From positions 1 through 34,776 of the forward strand of contig PLEH01000291.1 of assembly GCA_003136395.1 (NCBI GenBank): a DNA stretch of 34,776 bases, in the 5' to 3' direction. Origin of the DNA: Phenylobacterium sp. Its GTDB lineage: Bacteria > Pseudomonadota > Alphaproteobacteria > Caulobacterales > Caulobacteraceae. Positions 1-7,520 of the stretch are shown piece by piece (position 1 is the stretch's first letter; every line of letters starts with the position of its first letter). Both the position numbers and the translations under genes were made by a program. The notes below the pieces were generated by a model. It saw only the letters and a program-made list of their open reading frames with translations. It was not told the origin of the DNA and searched no databases.

Positions 1-147
1 GTCTGGCTGATCCGCGCCTACTGGAACCCGTGGGCCACCCTGATTTTCCTCGGCCCGGTGCTCATGGCCCTGGGCGGGCTCACTTCGCTCTCCGACCGGA
101 AGATGCGGCTGGGCGTGGCGCAGCGGCAGCGGGAGCAGCCGGCATGA
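1..147 (+). CDS. ccmF: CcmF C-terminus (cytochrome c-type biogenesis, partial)
   Basis: Only the last 48 codons are in the window; the frame is open at base 1 and stops at a TGA at 145-147. The peptide begins VWLIRAYWNPWATLIFLGPV and continues with a hydrophobic stretch and 'GGLTSLSDRK', which is the usual last transmembrane helix and short basic tail of CcmF. CcmF is the integral-membrane part of the haem lyase that attaches haem to apocytochrome c in the periplasm. The stop overlaps the start of the next gene (ATGA), and that gene is ccmH, which is the expected neighbour in a ccm operon. The fragment is short, so the call rests on the tail pattern plus context. Confidence 0.8.
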   Translation, partial: VWLIRAYWNPWATLIFLGPVLMALGGLTSLSDRKMRLGVAQRQREQPA

Positions 148-608
148 GGCCTAAGGTGAGCCTTCGTTCGCTTGCAGCGATGTTCGCGGGCGCCCTGTGC
201 CTCGCCGCGGCCGCCGATCCGGCCGACCGTCTGCCCGATCCCGCCCAGGAGGCCCGCGCCCGGGCGATTTTCGCCGATGTCCGCTGCCTCGTCTGCCAGA
301 ACGAGTCGATCGACGACTCGGAAGCGGACTTGGCCGCCGACCTGCGGCATGTTGTCCGCGAGCAGGTGAAGGCCGGCCGCAGCGACGCGCAGATCAAGCA
401 TTTCCTCACCGACCGCTACGGTGAGTTCGTACTGATGACGCCCGCGTTCTCCTGGATGAACCTGGCGCTGTGGGGCGGGCCGTTCGCAGTGGTGGTTCTT
501 GGGGCAGGCCTGCTCGTAAGCCGGCTTCGGAACCGATCGGGCGAAGCGGAACTCTCACCTGAGGAGGCTCAGCGTGTGAGAGCGCTGTCGCAAACCGACG
601 GCGCCTGA
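144..608 (+). CDS. ccmH: CcmH, cytochrome c maturation thiol oxidoreductase
   Basis: A 154-residue protein. The ATG at 144 overlaps the ccmF stop (ATGA), which argues for this start rather than the ORF-track start at 30. An N-terminal signal peptide ending near 'LAAAAD' is followed by the CcmH signature 'RCLVCQNESI', whose CxxC reduces apocytochrome c cysteines before haem ligation. A helical region with 'YGEFVLMTP' follows, then one transmembrane helix (about 103-124) and a short cytoplasmic tail. This is the usual layout of the short CcmH/CycL form found in alphaproteobacteria, without the TPR domain of the E. coli fusion. Its partner is CcmF in the haem lyase complex. Confidence 0.93.
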   Translation: MRPKVSLRSLAAMFAGALCLAAAADPADRLPDPAQEARARAIFADVRCLVCQNESIDDSEADLAADLRHVVREQVKAGRSDAQIKHFLTDRYGEFVLMTPAFSWMNLALWGGPFAVVVLGAGLLVSRLRNRSGEAELSPEEAQRVRALSQTDGA

Positions 609-640
609 CATGATTGCGCCCTATAACAGACTGAATGGCG

Positions 641-703
641 GCCTTAAGGCTGTCTGAAACGTAACTTGAGAGCAGTTGCGCTCTCGTGCATCGAACCTAG
701 GTT
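641..703. promoter_or_regulatory. Palindrome-rich region upstream of degP
   Basis: The 145-nt gap between ccmH and degP holds three perfect dyads: GCCTTAAGGC at 641-650, GAGAGC-N6-GCTCTC at 668-685, and AACCTAGGTT at 694-703. Any of them could be an operator or a leader hairpin. A weak RpoE-like pairing (TAACTT at 662-667 followed by TCTCG) and a weak housekeeping-type pairing (TTGCGCT, then CCTAGGTT) are also possible, but neither is a convincing promoter by eye. Regulation of the envelope-stress protease from here is inference only. Confidence 0.35.
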
Positions 704-753
704 TACGAGGCGCGCCGGAGCATCATGCGGCGCGCGCAGGGAAACAGAAGTCT

Positions 754-2343
754 ATGACCTCCAAGAAGACCGGCTATCTCCTGGGCGCCATCGCCGGCGC
801 CGGCGTCATGGCCGCCGCGGTGGCGGGCGCGGGCATGAAGCTGCCCGCCGCCCACGCCGATGGGGCCGGCCATCTGATCCGGGCGTCCACGGCGCCGATC
901 TTCGCGCCGCCGCCAGGCGCGCCCATGTCCTTCGCCGACATCTTCGACCGCGTCTCTCCCGCGGTGGTGTCGATCAATGTCACCAGCCGGCCGGACGCCA
1001 GCGCGCTGCGCAAGATCCCCGGTTTCGAGAATTTCCCCTTCGACCTGCAGCCGCGCGGCGGCCAGGGCGGCGGCGACGACGAAGAGGGCGGCGCGCCGCC
1101 GCAGGGCGGGCGCACCGACAAGGGCCAGCCGAAGCTGCCGACCCAGCAGTCGGCGGGCTCGGGCTTCTTCATTTCGGCCGACGGCTACATCGTCACCAAC
1201 AATCACGTGGTCGAGAACGCCGAGTCCATCAAGGTGGTCATGAAGGACGAGACCGAGCTCGACGCCACCGTGGTCGGCCGCGACGAGGGCTCGGACCTGG
1301 CGGTGATCAAGGTCAAGAGCGGACGGACCAACTTCCCGTTCGTGAACTTCGAGAACGCCGGCAAGCCGCGCGTCGGCGACTGGGTGATCGCGGTGGGCAA
1401 TCCCTTCGGGCTGGGCGGCACCGCCACGGCCGGGATCATCTCGGCCTACGGCCGCGACATCGGTGAGACCTTCGTCGACTACATCCAGATCGACGCCCCC
1501 ATCAACCGGGGCAACTCTGGCGGCCCGACCTTCGACATCTATGGCCGGGTGATCGGGGTGAACACCGCGATCTTCTCGCCCTCCGGCGGCTCGGTGGGCA
1601 TCGGCTTCGCCATTCCCGCCGAGGTGGCCGACAATGTCACCAAGCAGCTGATCGCCGGCGGCAAGATCCAGCGCGGCTACATCGGCGCCACCATCCAGAA
1701 CTTCACGCCGGATCTCGCCGAGGCCCAGGGTCTGGGCGCGCAGAAGGGCGCGATCGTCTCCGACCTGGTGCCCGCGGGCCCCTCGGCGCGCGCCGGCCTC
1801 TTGCCCGGCGACGTGGTCGTGGCGATCAACGGCGTCGCGGTGAAGACCTCCACGGAACTGACCCGCGAGGTCGCCAAGGGCCGGGCCGGCGACGTCCTGA
1901 AGCTCGACGTGATCCGCGAGGGCAAGCATCGCCTCATCGAAGTGCGCTCGGGAATCCGCCCCTCGGAAAAGGACCTGGCCTCCAACGACAACACGCAAGG
2001 CCAAGGCGGCGGCGCCGCGCCGACGACCCCGCCGGCGACCCATCCGTCGGTGCTCGGCATGGCGCTGGGCCCGCTCGACGAGGCCACGCGCCGGCGGCTG
2101 AACGCTCCGCCCGAGCTCAAGGGCGTGGTGGTCGAGAGCGTCGACCAGACCTCCGACGCCGGCCAGAAGGGCCTGCACCGCGGCGACGTGATCGTGCAGG
2201 CGGGCGGCCATCCGGTGAGCACCGCCGCAGAGGTTTCCGCCGCGGTCGACGCCGCCAAGAAAGCCGGGCGCGCCGGCGTGGCGATGGGCATCTTCCGCCA
2301 GGGCCGCACCACCTTCCTGGCGCTGAAGATGGCGGCGGGCTAG
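754..2343 (+). CDS. degP: DegP/HtrA family periplasmic serine protease (Do family)
   Basis: A 529-residue protein from the ATG at 754; the ORF-track start at 676 adds 26 residues with no signal-like sequence, whereas MTSKKTGYLLGA leads directly into a hydrophobic signal or anchor segment (about 8-34). The trypsin-like domain carries the catalytic triad His151 ('NNHVVEN'), Asp181 ('GSDLAVIKV') and Ser255 ('NRGNSGGP'). An acidic, glycine-rich insertion (about 100-128) lies in the position of the LA loop. Two PDZ domains follow (about 300-385 and 430-520). HtrA proteases degrade or refold misfolded envelope proteins. The gene sits between ccmH and a two-component system, with a structured repeat starting one base after its stop. 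Confidence 0.95.
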   Translation: MTSKKTGYLLGAIAGAGVMAAAVAGAGMKLPAAHADGAGHLIRASTAPIFAPPPGAPMSFADIFDRVSPAVVSINVTSRPDASALRKIPGFENFPFDLQPRGGQGGGDDEEGGAPPQGGRTDKGQPKLPTQQSAGSGFFISADGYIVTNNHVVENAESIKVVMKDETELDATVVGRDEGSDLAVIKVKSGRTNFPFVNFENAGKPRVGDWVIAVGNPFGLGGTATAGIISAYGRDIGETFVDYIQIDAPINRGNSGGPTFDIYGRVIGVNTAIFSPSGGSVGIGFAIPAEVADNVTKQLIAGGKIQRGYIGATIQNFTPDLAEAQGLGAQKGAIVSDLVPAGPSARAGLLPGDVVVAINGVAVKTSTELTREVAKGRAGDVLKLDVIREGKHRLIEVRSGIRPSEKDLASNDNTQGQGGGAAPTTPPATHPSVLGMALGPLDEATRRRLNAPPELKGVVVESVDQTSDAGQKGLHRGDVIVQAGGHPVSTAAEVSAAVDAAKKAGRAGVAMGIFRQGRTTFLALKMAAG

Positions 2344-2507
2344 CCAGCGTGCTGGATTTGAAGTTCGTCTCAGTCATGACCAAGCGCCGTGCGAACTTCA
2401 AATCCAAGAAGCACGCTGGAAACGTAGGCTTGCTAGTGTCCTCATCGATTCCGAAGTTCGTCCGAGCCTGCCGCAAGCGCTCGCGAACTTCGGAATCGGG
2501 ACACTAG
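2344..2507 (+). repeat. Two-hairpin intergenic repeat, copy 1 (CIR-like)
   Basis: The element fills the gap between degP and the response regulator. Hairpin 1: 9-bp outer stem CCAGCGTGC (2344-2352) with GCACGCTGG (2411-2419), and a perfect 14-bp inner stem GGATTTGAAGTTCG (2354-2367) with its complement at 2392-2405. Hairpin 2: 9-bp outer stem CTAGTGTCC (2433-2441) with GGACACTAG (2499-2507), and a perfect 15-bp inner stem CGATTCCGAAGTTCG (2446-2460) with 2484-2498. The inner stems of the two hairpins resemble each other (GATT..GAAGTTCG), so the unit looks like a dimer. GANTC sites lie at 2447-2451 and 2493-2497, on facing sides of the same stem. There is no T-run, so it is not a classical terminator. 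A second copy is at 31867-32029 on the minus strand. Confidence 0.9.
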
Positions 2508-2531
2508 AGCGTTCGCGGGGGCGGAAAACAG

Positions 2532-3203
2532 ATGCGGATCCTGATCGTCGAAGACGACCTCGAGGCGGCCGACGCCATGGAACGCGGGCTCTCGGAAGCC
2601 GGCAACGCCTGCACGCGCGCGGCGGACGGCGAGGAGGGCCTCACCGCCGCCCGCGACGGCGAGTTCGACGTGATGATCGTCGACCGCATGATGCCGAAGA
2701 TGAACGGCGTGCAGCTGATCGAGACCATCCGGCGCGAGGGCGACCAGACGCCGGTCCTGTTCCTGTCGGCGCTCGGCGAGGTCGGCGACCGGGTGGCGGG
2801 CCTGCAGGCGGGTGGCGACGACTATCTGGTCAAGCCCTACGCCTTCGCCGAACTGATCGCGCGGGTCGAGGCGCTCGCGCGCCGCCGCGAGACCGGGTCG
2901 GTGCAGACCCTGCTCAGGGTCGGCGAGCTGGAGATGGACCTGATCGGGCGCACCGTGCACCGGCAGGGCAAGGAGATCGACCTGCAGCCGCGCGAGTTCC
3001 AGCTCCTGGAATTCATGATGCGCCACGCCGGCCAGTCGGTGACCCGGACCATGCTCCTGGAAAAGGTCTGGGAGTATCACTTCGACCCGCAGACCAACGT
3101 CATCGACGTGCACATCTCGCGCCTGCGTTCGAAGATCGACAAGGGCTTCGACCGGCCGATGCTGCAGACCGTCCGCGGCGCCGGCTACCGGCTGGACGCG
3201 TAG
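2532..3203 (+). CDS. OmpR/PhoB-family response regulator
   Basis: A 223-residue two-domain regulator. The receiver (1-118) has the acidic pocket at Glu7-Asp8-Asp9, the phosphoacceptor Asp51 ('MIVDRMMP'), Ser79 at the switch position and Lys101 ('LVKPYAF'). The winged-helix DNA-binding domain (about 128-222) ends with 'VDVHISRLRSKID' and 'TVRGAGYRL', typical of the OmpR family. A purine-rich stretch (GGGGGCGGA) precedes the ATG. Its kinase follows 18 nt downstream, so the two form a cognate pair. The paired regulator resembles QseB/CusR/TctD-type proteins, but the signal and targets cannot be read from the sequence. The leader of this gene is the two-hairpin repeat. Confidence 0.93.
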   Translation: MRILIVEDDLEAADAMERGLSEAGNACTRAADGEEGLTAARDGEFDVMIVDRMMPKMNGVQLIETIRREGDQTPVLFLSALGEVGDRVAGLQAGGDDYLVKPYAFAELIARVEALARRRETGSVQTLLRVGELEMDLIGRTVHRQGKEIDLQPREFQLLEFMMRHAGQSVTRTMLLEKVWEYHFDPQTNVIDVHISRLRSKIDKGFDRPMLQTVRGAGYRLDA

Positions 3204-3221
3204 GCGGCGGACGGCGCGCTG

Positions 3222-4625
3222 ATGCGCCTGCCGCGCATTTTCCGCACCACGCCGTTTCGGCTGACGCTGCTGTTCCTGGCGCTGTTCGCTTCGGCCGCCA
3301 GCGCCTTCCTGGCCTACATCTATGTGGCGACGGCGGGCGAGGCGACGCGGCGCACCGACCAGGAAATCACGCGGGAAATGCACTCGCTGGTGGCGGCCTA
3401 TGACCGGGCGGGCCTGGACGCCGTCAACCAGTCGCTGATCGAGCGCGCCGCAAGCGAGCGGCCGTTCCTCTACCTCCTGATGAACAATGACCAGAAGCGG
3501 ATCTCCGGCTCCATCGAGGAGAGTCCGGTGGACAATTTCGTCGGTCCGGCGAGATGGACCAGCTTTTCGGTTACCGACCAGGACGCGCAGGGCCACACGG
3601 TCAAGCACCCGGCACGGGGCCTGCAGCAGCGGCTGCGCGGCGGCCAGATGCTGTTCGTGGGCGCCGATATCGGGGCCGACGAGGCCTATGTGAACAATGT
3701 CACCCGCGCGCTGCAGGGCGGCGGCGCGCTGTTCGTCCTGCTGGGCCTGGCCGGCGGGGTGCTGATGAGCCGCAATGTCACGCGCTCCATGGTGGGCCTG
3801 ACCGAGGTGGTCGACGCCGTGCGCAACGGAGATATTGGCGCGCGGGCGCAGGTGCGTGGGACGCGGGACGAGTTCGACGAGCTCGCCGCCGGCGTCAACG
3901 AGATGCTGGACCGCCTGGAGCGGTCCATGGCCGGCCACCGCCACGCCGGCGACGCCATCGCCCACGATCTGCGCTCGCCGCTGACCCGCCTGCGCGCGCG
4001 GCTGGAGGTGGCCTATCTGGACGTCGAGGCCGGCAAGGGCGACCCGACCCAGGCGCTGGCCCAGGCGCTGGAGGACACCGACGGGGTGCTGAAGACCTTC
4101 GGCGCGGTGCTCTCGATCGCCCGGCTACAGGCGGCCGGCACGGCGCCCGACCCGGTGCTGTTCGACCCCGCCGAGCTCGCGGCCAACATCGCCGAGCTCT
4201 ATGAGCCTCTGTGCGAAGACAAGGACATCGACTTCGACGCGGAGTTCTCCAAGGACCTGCAGGCGCGCGGCAACCGCGAGTTCCTGGCCCAGGCGCTGGC
4301 CAACATCCTGGACAACGCCGTGAAATACACCCCGGCCGGGGGCGCCATCATGCTGCGGGTGCGCAGGCGCTCCTCCGGCGAGATCGAGTTCTCGGTGACG
4401 GACACCGGGCCCGGTGTCCCGGACGGTGACCGCGAGCGGGTGGTCGAACGCTTTGTGCGCCTGGAGAACAGCCGCAACGAGCCCGGCGCGGGCTTGGGCC
4501 TGTCGCTGGTGGCCGCGGTGGCCGAGGCGCACGGCGGGCGCCTGGAGCTGGCCGAGGGCCCGGGCAAGGTCGGCGAAATGGGGCCGGGGCTCAGGGTTGC
4601 GCTGGTCCTGCCGCGGCCGGCCTGA
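3222..4625 (+). CDS. Membrane sensor histidine kinase (HAMP-HisKA-HATPase)
   Basis: A 467-residue kinase. Transmembrane helix 1 is about 13-35, a periplasmic sensor region of roughly 125 residues has no recognised domain, and transmembrane helix 2 is about 165-184. A HAMP linker (185-237) follows. The phosphorylated histidine is His248 in 'AIAHDLRSPLTRLR'. The ATP-binding domain shows the N box ('NILDNAVKYTP', Asn365), the G1 box DTGPGVP (394-400) and the G2 box GAGLGLS (422-428), so all catalytic motifs are intact. It is the partner of the preceding response regulator. The stop is followed within 1-10 nt by the start of glnE, so the three genes are probably cotranscribed. Confidence 0.93.
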   Translation: MRLPRIFRTTPFRLTLLFLALFASAASAFLAYIYVATAGEATRRTDQEITREMHSLVAAYDRAGLDAVNQSLIERAASERPFLYLLMNNDQKRISGSIEESPVDNFVGPARWTSFSVTDQDAQGHTVKHPARGLQQRLRGGQMLFVGADIGADEAYVNNVTRALQGGGALFVLLGLAGGVLMSRNVTRSMVGLTEVVDAVRNGDIGARAQVRGTRDEFDELAAGVNEMLDRLERSMAGHRHAGDAIAHDLRSPLTRLRARLEVAYLDVEAGKGDPTQALAQALEDTDGVLKTFGAVLSIARLQAAGTAPDPVLFDPAELAANIAELYEPLCEDKDIDFDAEFSKDLQARGNREFLAQALANILDNAVKYTPAGGAIMLRVRRRSSGEIEFSVTDTGPGVPDGDRERVVERFVRLENSRNEPGAGLGLSLVAAVAEAHGGRLELAEGPGKVGEMGPGLRVALVLPRPA

Positions 4626-4635
4626 CGTGGCCGGC

Positions 4636-7518
4636 ATGGTCCTCGCCGAACAGTTGACCCCCTGCGGGCCGGTCGTGGACGAGAAGGCGGCCGAACGGCT
4701 GCGCAGCCAGGTCGCCGCGGCGCTGTGGACAGAGCGGCTGGAGCAGGCCTGGCCGGCGCTGGCGCCGATCTTCGCGGCCTCGTCCTATCTCGCAAGCCTG
4801 GCGCGGCGCGATCCGGCGGGGCTGGACGCGCTGCTGGCCGATGAGCCGCAAGGCCGGCTGGAGGACATCCTGGGGCGGACCGCGGCGGCGGCCGACCTCT
4901 CGACGGAGGCCGCCACCGTGCGGCTGCGCGAGCTGAAGGCCGAACTGCACCTGCTGACCGCGCTGGCCGACCTCGGCGGGGTCTGGGACCTGGATCAGGT
5001 GACGGGCGCGCTCACCCGTTTCGCGGACGGGGCGGTGGCCTCGGCGCTTGAGGTGGCGGCCCGCGGCGAGCTGGAGGCGGGGCGGCTGACCCGCCTGGGG
5101 ACGGGGGCGGAAGGTCCCGTTCCCGGCTGGTTCTGCATCGCCATGGGCAAGCAGGGCGCCTTCGAGCTCAACTACTCCTCGGACATCGACGTCTCGGTGT
5201 TCTTCGATCCTGGCCGGATGCCGCTCGCCGAGGGGATCGAGAGCGAGGCCTTCGCGGTCAGGCTGACCCAGCGGCTTTCCGACCTGATGCAGCTCAGGAC
5301 CGCCGACGGCTACGTCTTCCGGATGGACCTGCGGCTGCGCCCCGACCCCTCCTCGACCCAGGCGGCGGTGCCGATCCCCGCGGCGCTGGAATACTACGAG
5401 AGCGTCGGCCAGAACTGGGAGCGGGCGGCCTTCATCAAGGCGCGGCCCTGCGCCGGCGACCTGCCGGCGTCTCAGGCGTTCCTGGACGAGCTCCTGCCCT
5501 TCGTCTGGCGCAAGAACCTCGACTTCGCCGCCATCGCCGACATCCATTCGATCAAGCGCCAGATCCACGCCCACAAGGTCGACGAGCGGGTCTCGGCCAA
5601 GGGGGTCGACCTGAAGCTGGGGACGGGCGGCATCCGCGAGATCGAGTTCTACGTCCAGACCCAGCAGCTGATCCTGGGCGGCCGCAACCCGGCCCTGCGC
5701 AGCCGGCGCACGCTGGACGCGCTCGCCGCCCTGAGCGAGGCCGGTCACGTCACCTCTGAGACCGCCGCCGAACTCAGGGTGGCCTATGAGCGCCTGCGCG
5801 CCGTCGAGCACCGCATCCAGATGCTGGCCGACGAGCAGACCCACAAGCTGCCGGAATCCGACGCCGAGCGTCGGCGCGTGGCGGCGCTTTCGGGCTTCGA
5901 GCCGCTGCGCAGCTTCGACGCGGCGATCACCCGGATGCTGAAGGGCGTCAACGCGCGCTATGGCGAGCTCTTCCCGTCGGAGGAGCCCCTGTCGTCGCGG
6001 TTCGGCAGTCTGGTGTTCACCGGCGTGGACGACGATCCGGCGACACTCGCCACGCTGAAGCGCATGGGGTTCTCCAGCCCGGCCAATGTGGCCGCCACCA
6101 TCCGCAGCTGGCACCACGGACACATCCCGGCCACCGCCACGGAGCGCGGGCGGGAGTTGTTCACCCGGCTTGCCCCCCGCCTGCTGGACGCCGCCCAGGC
6201 GACCGGGTCGCCGGACACCGCCTTCCACCGGTTCTCGGACTTCTTCTCCCACCTGTCGTCCGGGGTGCAGCTGCAGTCGCTGTTCCTGGCCCAGCCCAAC
6301 CTCTTCGAGCTGATCGTGCAGGTGATGGCCTTCGCGCCGCGCCTGGCGACCACGCTGGCGCGGCGGCCGGCGGCCATCGACGCCATGCTCGACGGGGCCT
6401 TCTTCGAGCCCATCGACATCGCCGAGGATCACGCCTTCATGCGCTCGGCGGTGGCGCAGGCGCAGGGTTTCGAAGGCGCCATGGACGCGGTGCGCGTCGT
6501 CCACCGCGAGCAGGCTTTCCGGGTGGGCGTCCAGGTGATGAGCGGGGCCGCCAGCGCCGCGGCCGCGGGCAAGGCCTTCGCCGACCTGGCCGACGTCTGC
6601 GTGGGCGCGCTCGCCGACGCGGCGCTCGCCGAGACCGAGCGGCTGGGCGGGGCCTTCGCCGGTGACGTGGCGGTGGTGGCGCTCGGCAAGTGCGGCAGCC
6701 GCGAGATGAGCGCCGGCTCCGACCTCGACCTGATGACCCTCTACCGCGCGGCCGACCCGCATGCGGCCTCGACGGTGAAGGGCTGGGACGCGGTGACCTT
6801 CTACGGCCGCTTCACCCAGCGCCTGATCGCCGCGCTCTCCAGCCAGACCGCGGAGGGCGGGCTCTACGAGGTCGACATGCAGCTTCGCCCGTCCGGCACA
6901 AAAGGGCCGGTGGCGGTGAGCTTCGCGGCCTTCGAGGGCTACTACGAGGCCGAGGCGGAGACCTGGGAGTTCCTGGCGCTGACCCGCGCACGGGTGGTCT
7001 GGTCGACCAGCCCGGCCTTCGCCGAGGCGGCGCAGGGGGCGGTCGCCGCGGCGCTGCGCCGGCCGCGCGACCGCGCCGCCGTGGCGGCCGACGTGCGCGA
7101 CATGCGCGAGCTGATGGCCGAGGAGCGTCCGCCGAAGGGCGAGTGGGATCTGAAGCTCTCGCCCGGGGGGCTGGTGGACATCGAGTTCGCCGCCCAGTTC
7201 CTGCAGCTGGCTTACGCGGGCGAGGGCGGACCGCTGGAGCCCAATACGGCCGCGGCGCTGGCGGCCTTCCGCGAGACGGGCCTCGCGGCCCCGAAACCGC
7301 TGGCGGACCTGGAGACGGCCTGGCGATTGCAGCAGGACCTGACCCAGCTCCTGAAGGTGGCGCTCGACGACCGCGCAGACCCGGCCGCGGAGCCGCCCGC
7401 GTTCCGCAAGCTGCTGGCGCGCGCCGGCGGGGCCCGCGACTTCCGGCAGTTGCAATCGACGCTGAAGGCCGCGCGGACCGCGGCGCATGCGGCCTACGAG
7501 GCGATCGTCGGTGGCTAG
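4636..7518 (+). CDS. glnE: Bifunctional glutamine synthetase adenylyltransferase / adenylyl-removing enzyme
   Basis: About 960 residues from the ATG at 4636; a GTG at 4627 is an alternative, and the longer ORF-track start at 4414 lies inside the kinase gene in another frame. GlnE has two nucleotidyltransferase halves. The N-terminal one (deadenylylation) carries 'NYSSDIDVSVFFD' with Asp183 and Asp185, and the C-terminal one (adenylylation) carries 'GSDLDLMTLY' with Asp696 and Asp698; helical regulatory segments lie between and after them. It controls glutamine synthetase activity by reversible adenylylation in response to PII protein state. Length and both metal-binding motifs are normal. It converges on the next gene with only two bases between the stop codons. 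Confidence 0.96.
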   Translation: MVLAEQLTPCGPVVDEKAAERLRSQVAAALWTERLEQAWPALAPIFAASSYLASLARRDPAGLDALLADEPQGRLEDILGRTAAAADLSTEAATVRLRELKAELHLLTALADLGGVWDLDQVTGALTRFADGAVASALEVAARGELEAGRLTRLGTGAEGPVPGWFCIAMGKQGAFELNYSSDIDVSVFFDPGRMPLAEGIESEAFAVRLTQRLSDLMQLRTADGYVFRMDLRLRPDPSSTQAAVPIPAALEYYESVGQNWERAAFIKARPCAGDLPASQAFLDELLPFVWRKNLDFAAIADIHSIKRQIHAHKVDERVSAKGVDLKLGTGGIREIEFYVQTQQLILGGRNPALRSRRTLDALAALSEAGHVTSETAAELRVAYERLRAVEHRIQMLADEQTHKLPESDAERRRVAALSGFEPLRSFDAAITRMLKGVNARYGELFPSEEPLSSRFGSLVFTGVDDDPATLATLKRMGFSSPANVAATIRSWHHGHIPATATERGRELFTRLAPRLLDAAQATGSPDTAFHRFSDFFSHLSSGVQLQSLFLAQPNLFELIVQVMAFAPRLATTLARRPAAIDAMLDGAFFEPIDIAEDHAFMRSAVAQAQGFEGAMDAVRVVHREQAFRVGVQVMSGAASAAAAGKAFADLADVCVGALADAALAETERLGGAFAGDVAVVALGKCGSREMSAGSDLDLMTLYRAADPHAASTVKGWDAVTFYGRFTQRLIAALSSQTAEGGLYEVDMQLRPSGTKGPVAVSFAAFEGYYEAEAETWEFLALTRARVVWSTSPAFAEAAQGAVAAALRRPRDRAAVAADVRDMRELMAEERPPKGEWDLKLSPGGLVDIEFAAQFLQLAYAGEGGPLEPNTAAALAAFRETGLAAPKPLADLETAWRLQQDLTQLLKVALDDRADPAAEPPAFRKLLARAGGARDFRQLQSTLKAARTAAHAAYEAIVGG

Positions 7519-7520
7519 GC

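Noticed and set aside
2433-2507. Hairpin 2 of the repeat as a plain Rho-independent terminator of degP
   Set aside because: No T-run follows either hairpin, the structure is far longer than needed, and it recurs elsewhere with compensatory changes.
2442-3965. A 507-codon minus-strand frame opposite the two-component genes
   Set aside because: It crosses the intergenic repeat and two well-supported + strand genes and shows no recognisable domain.
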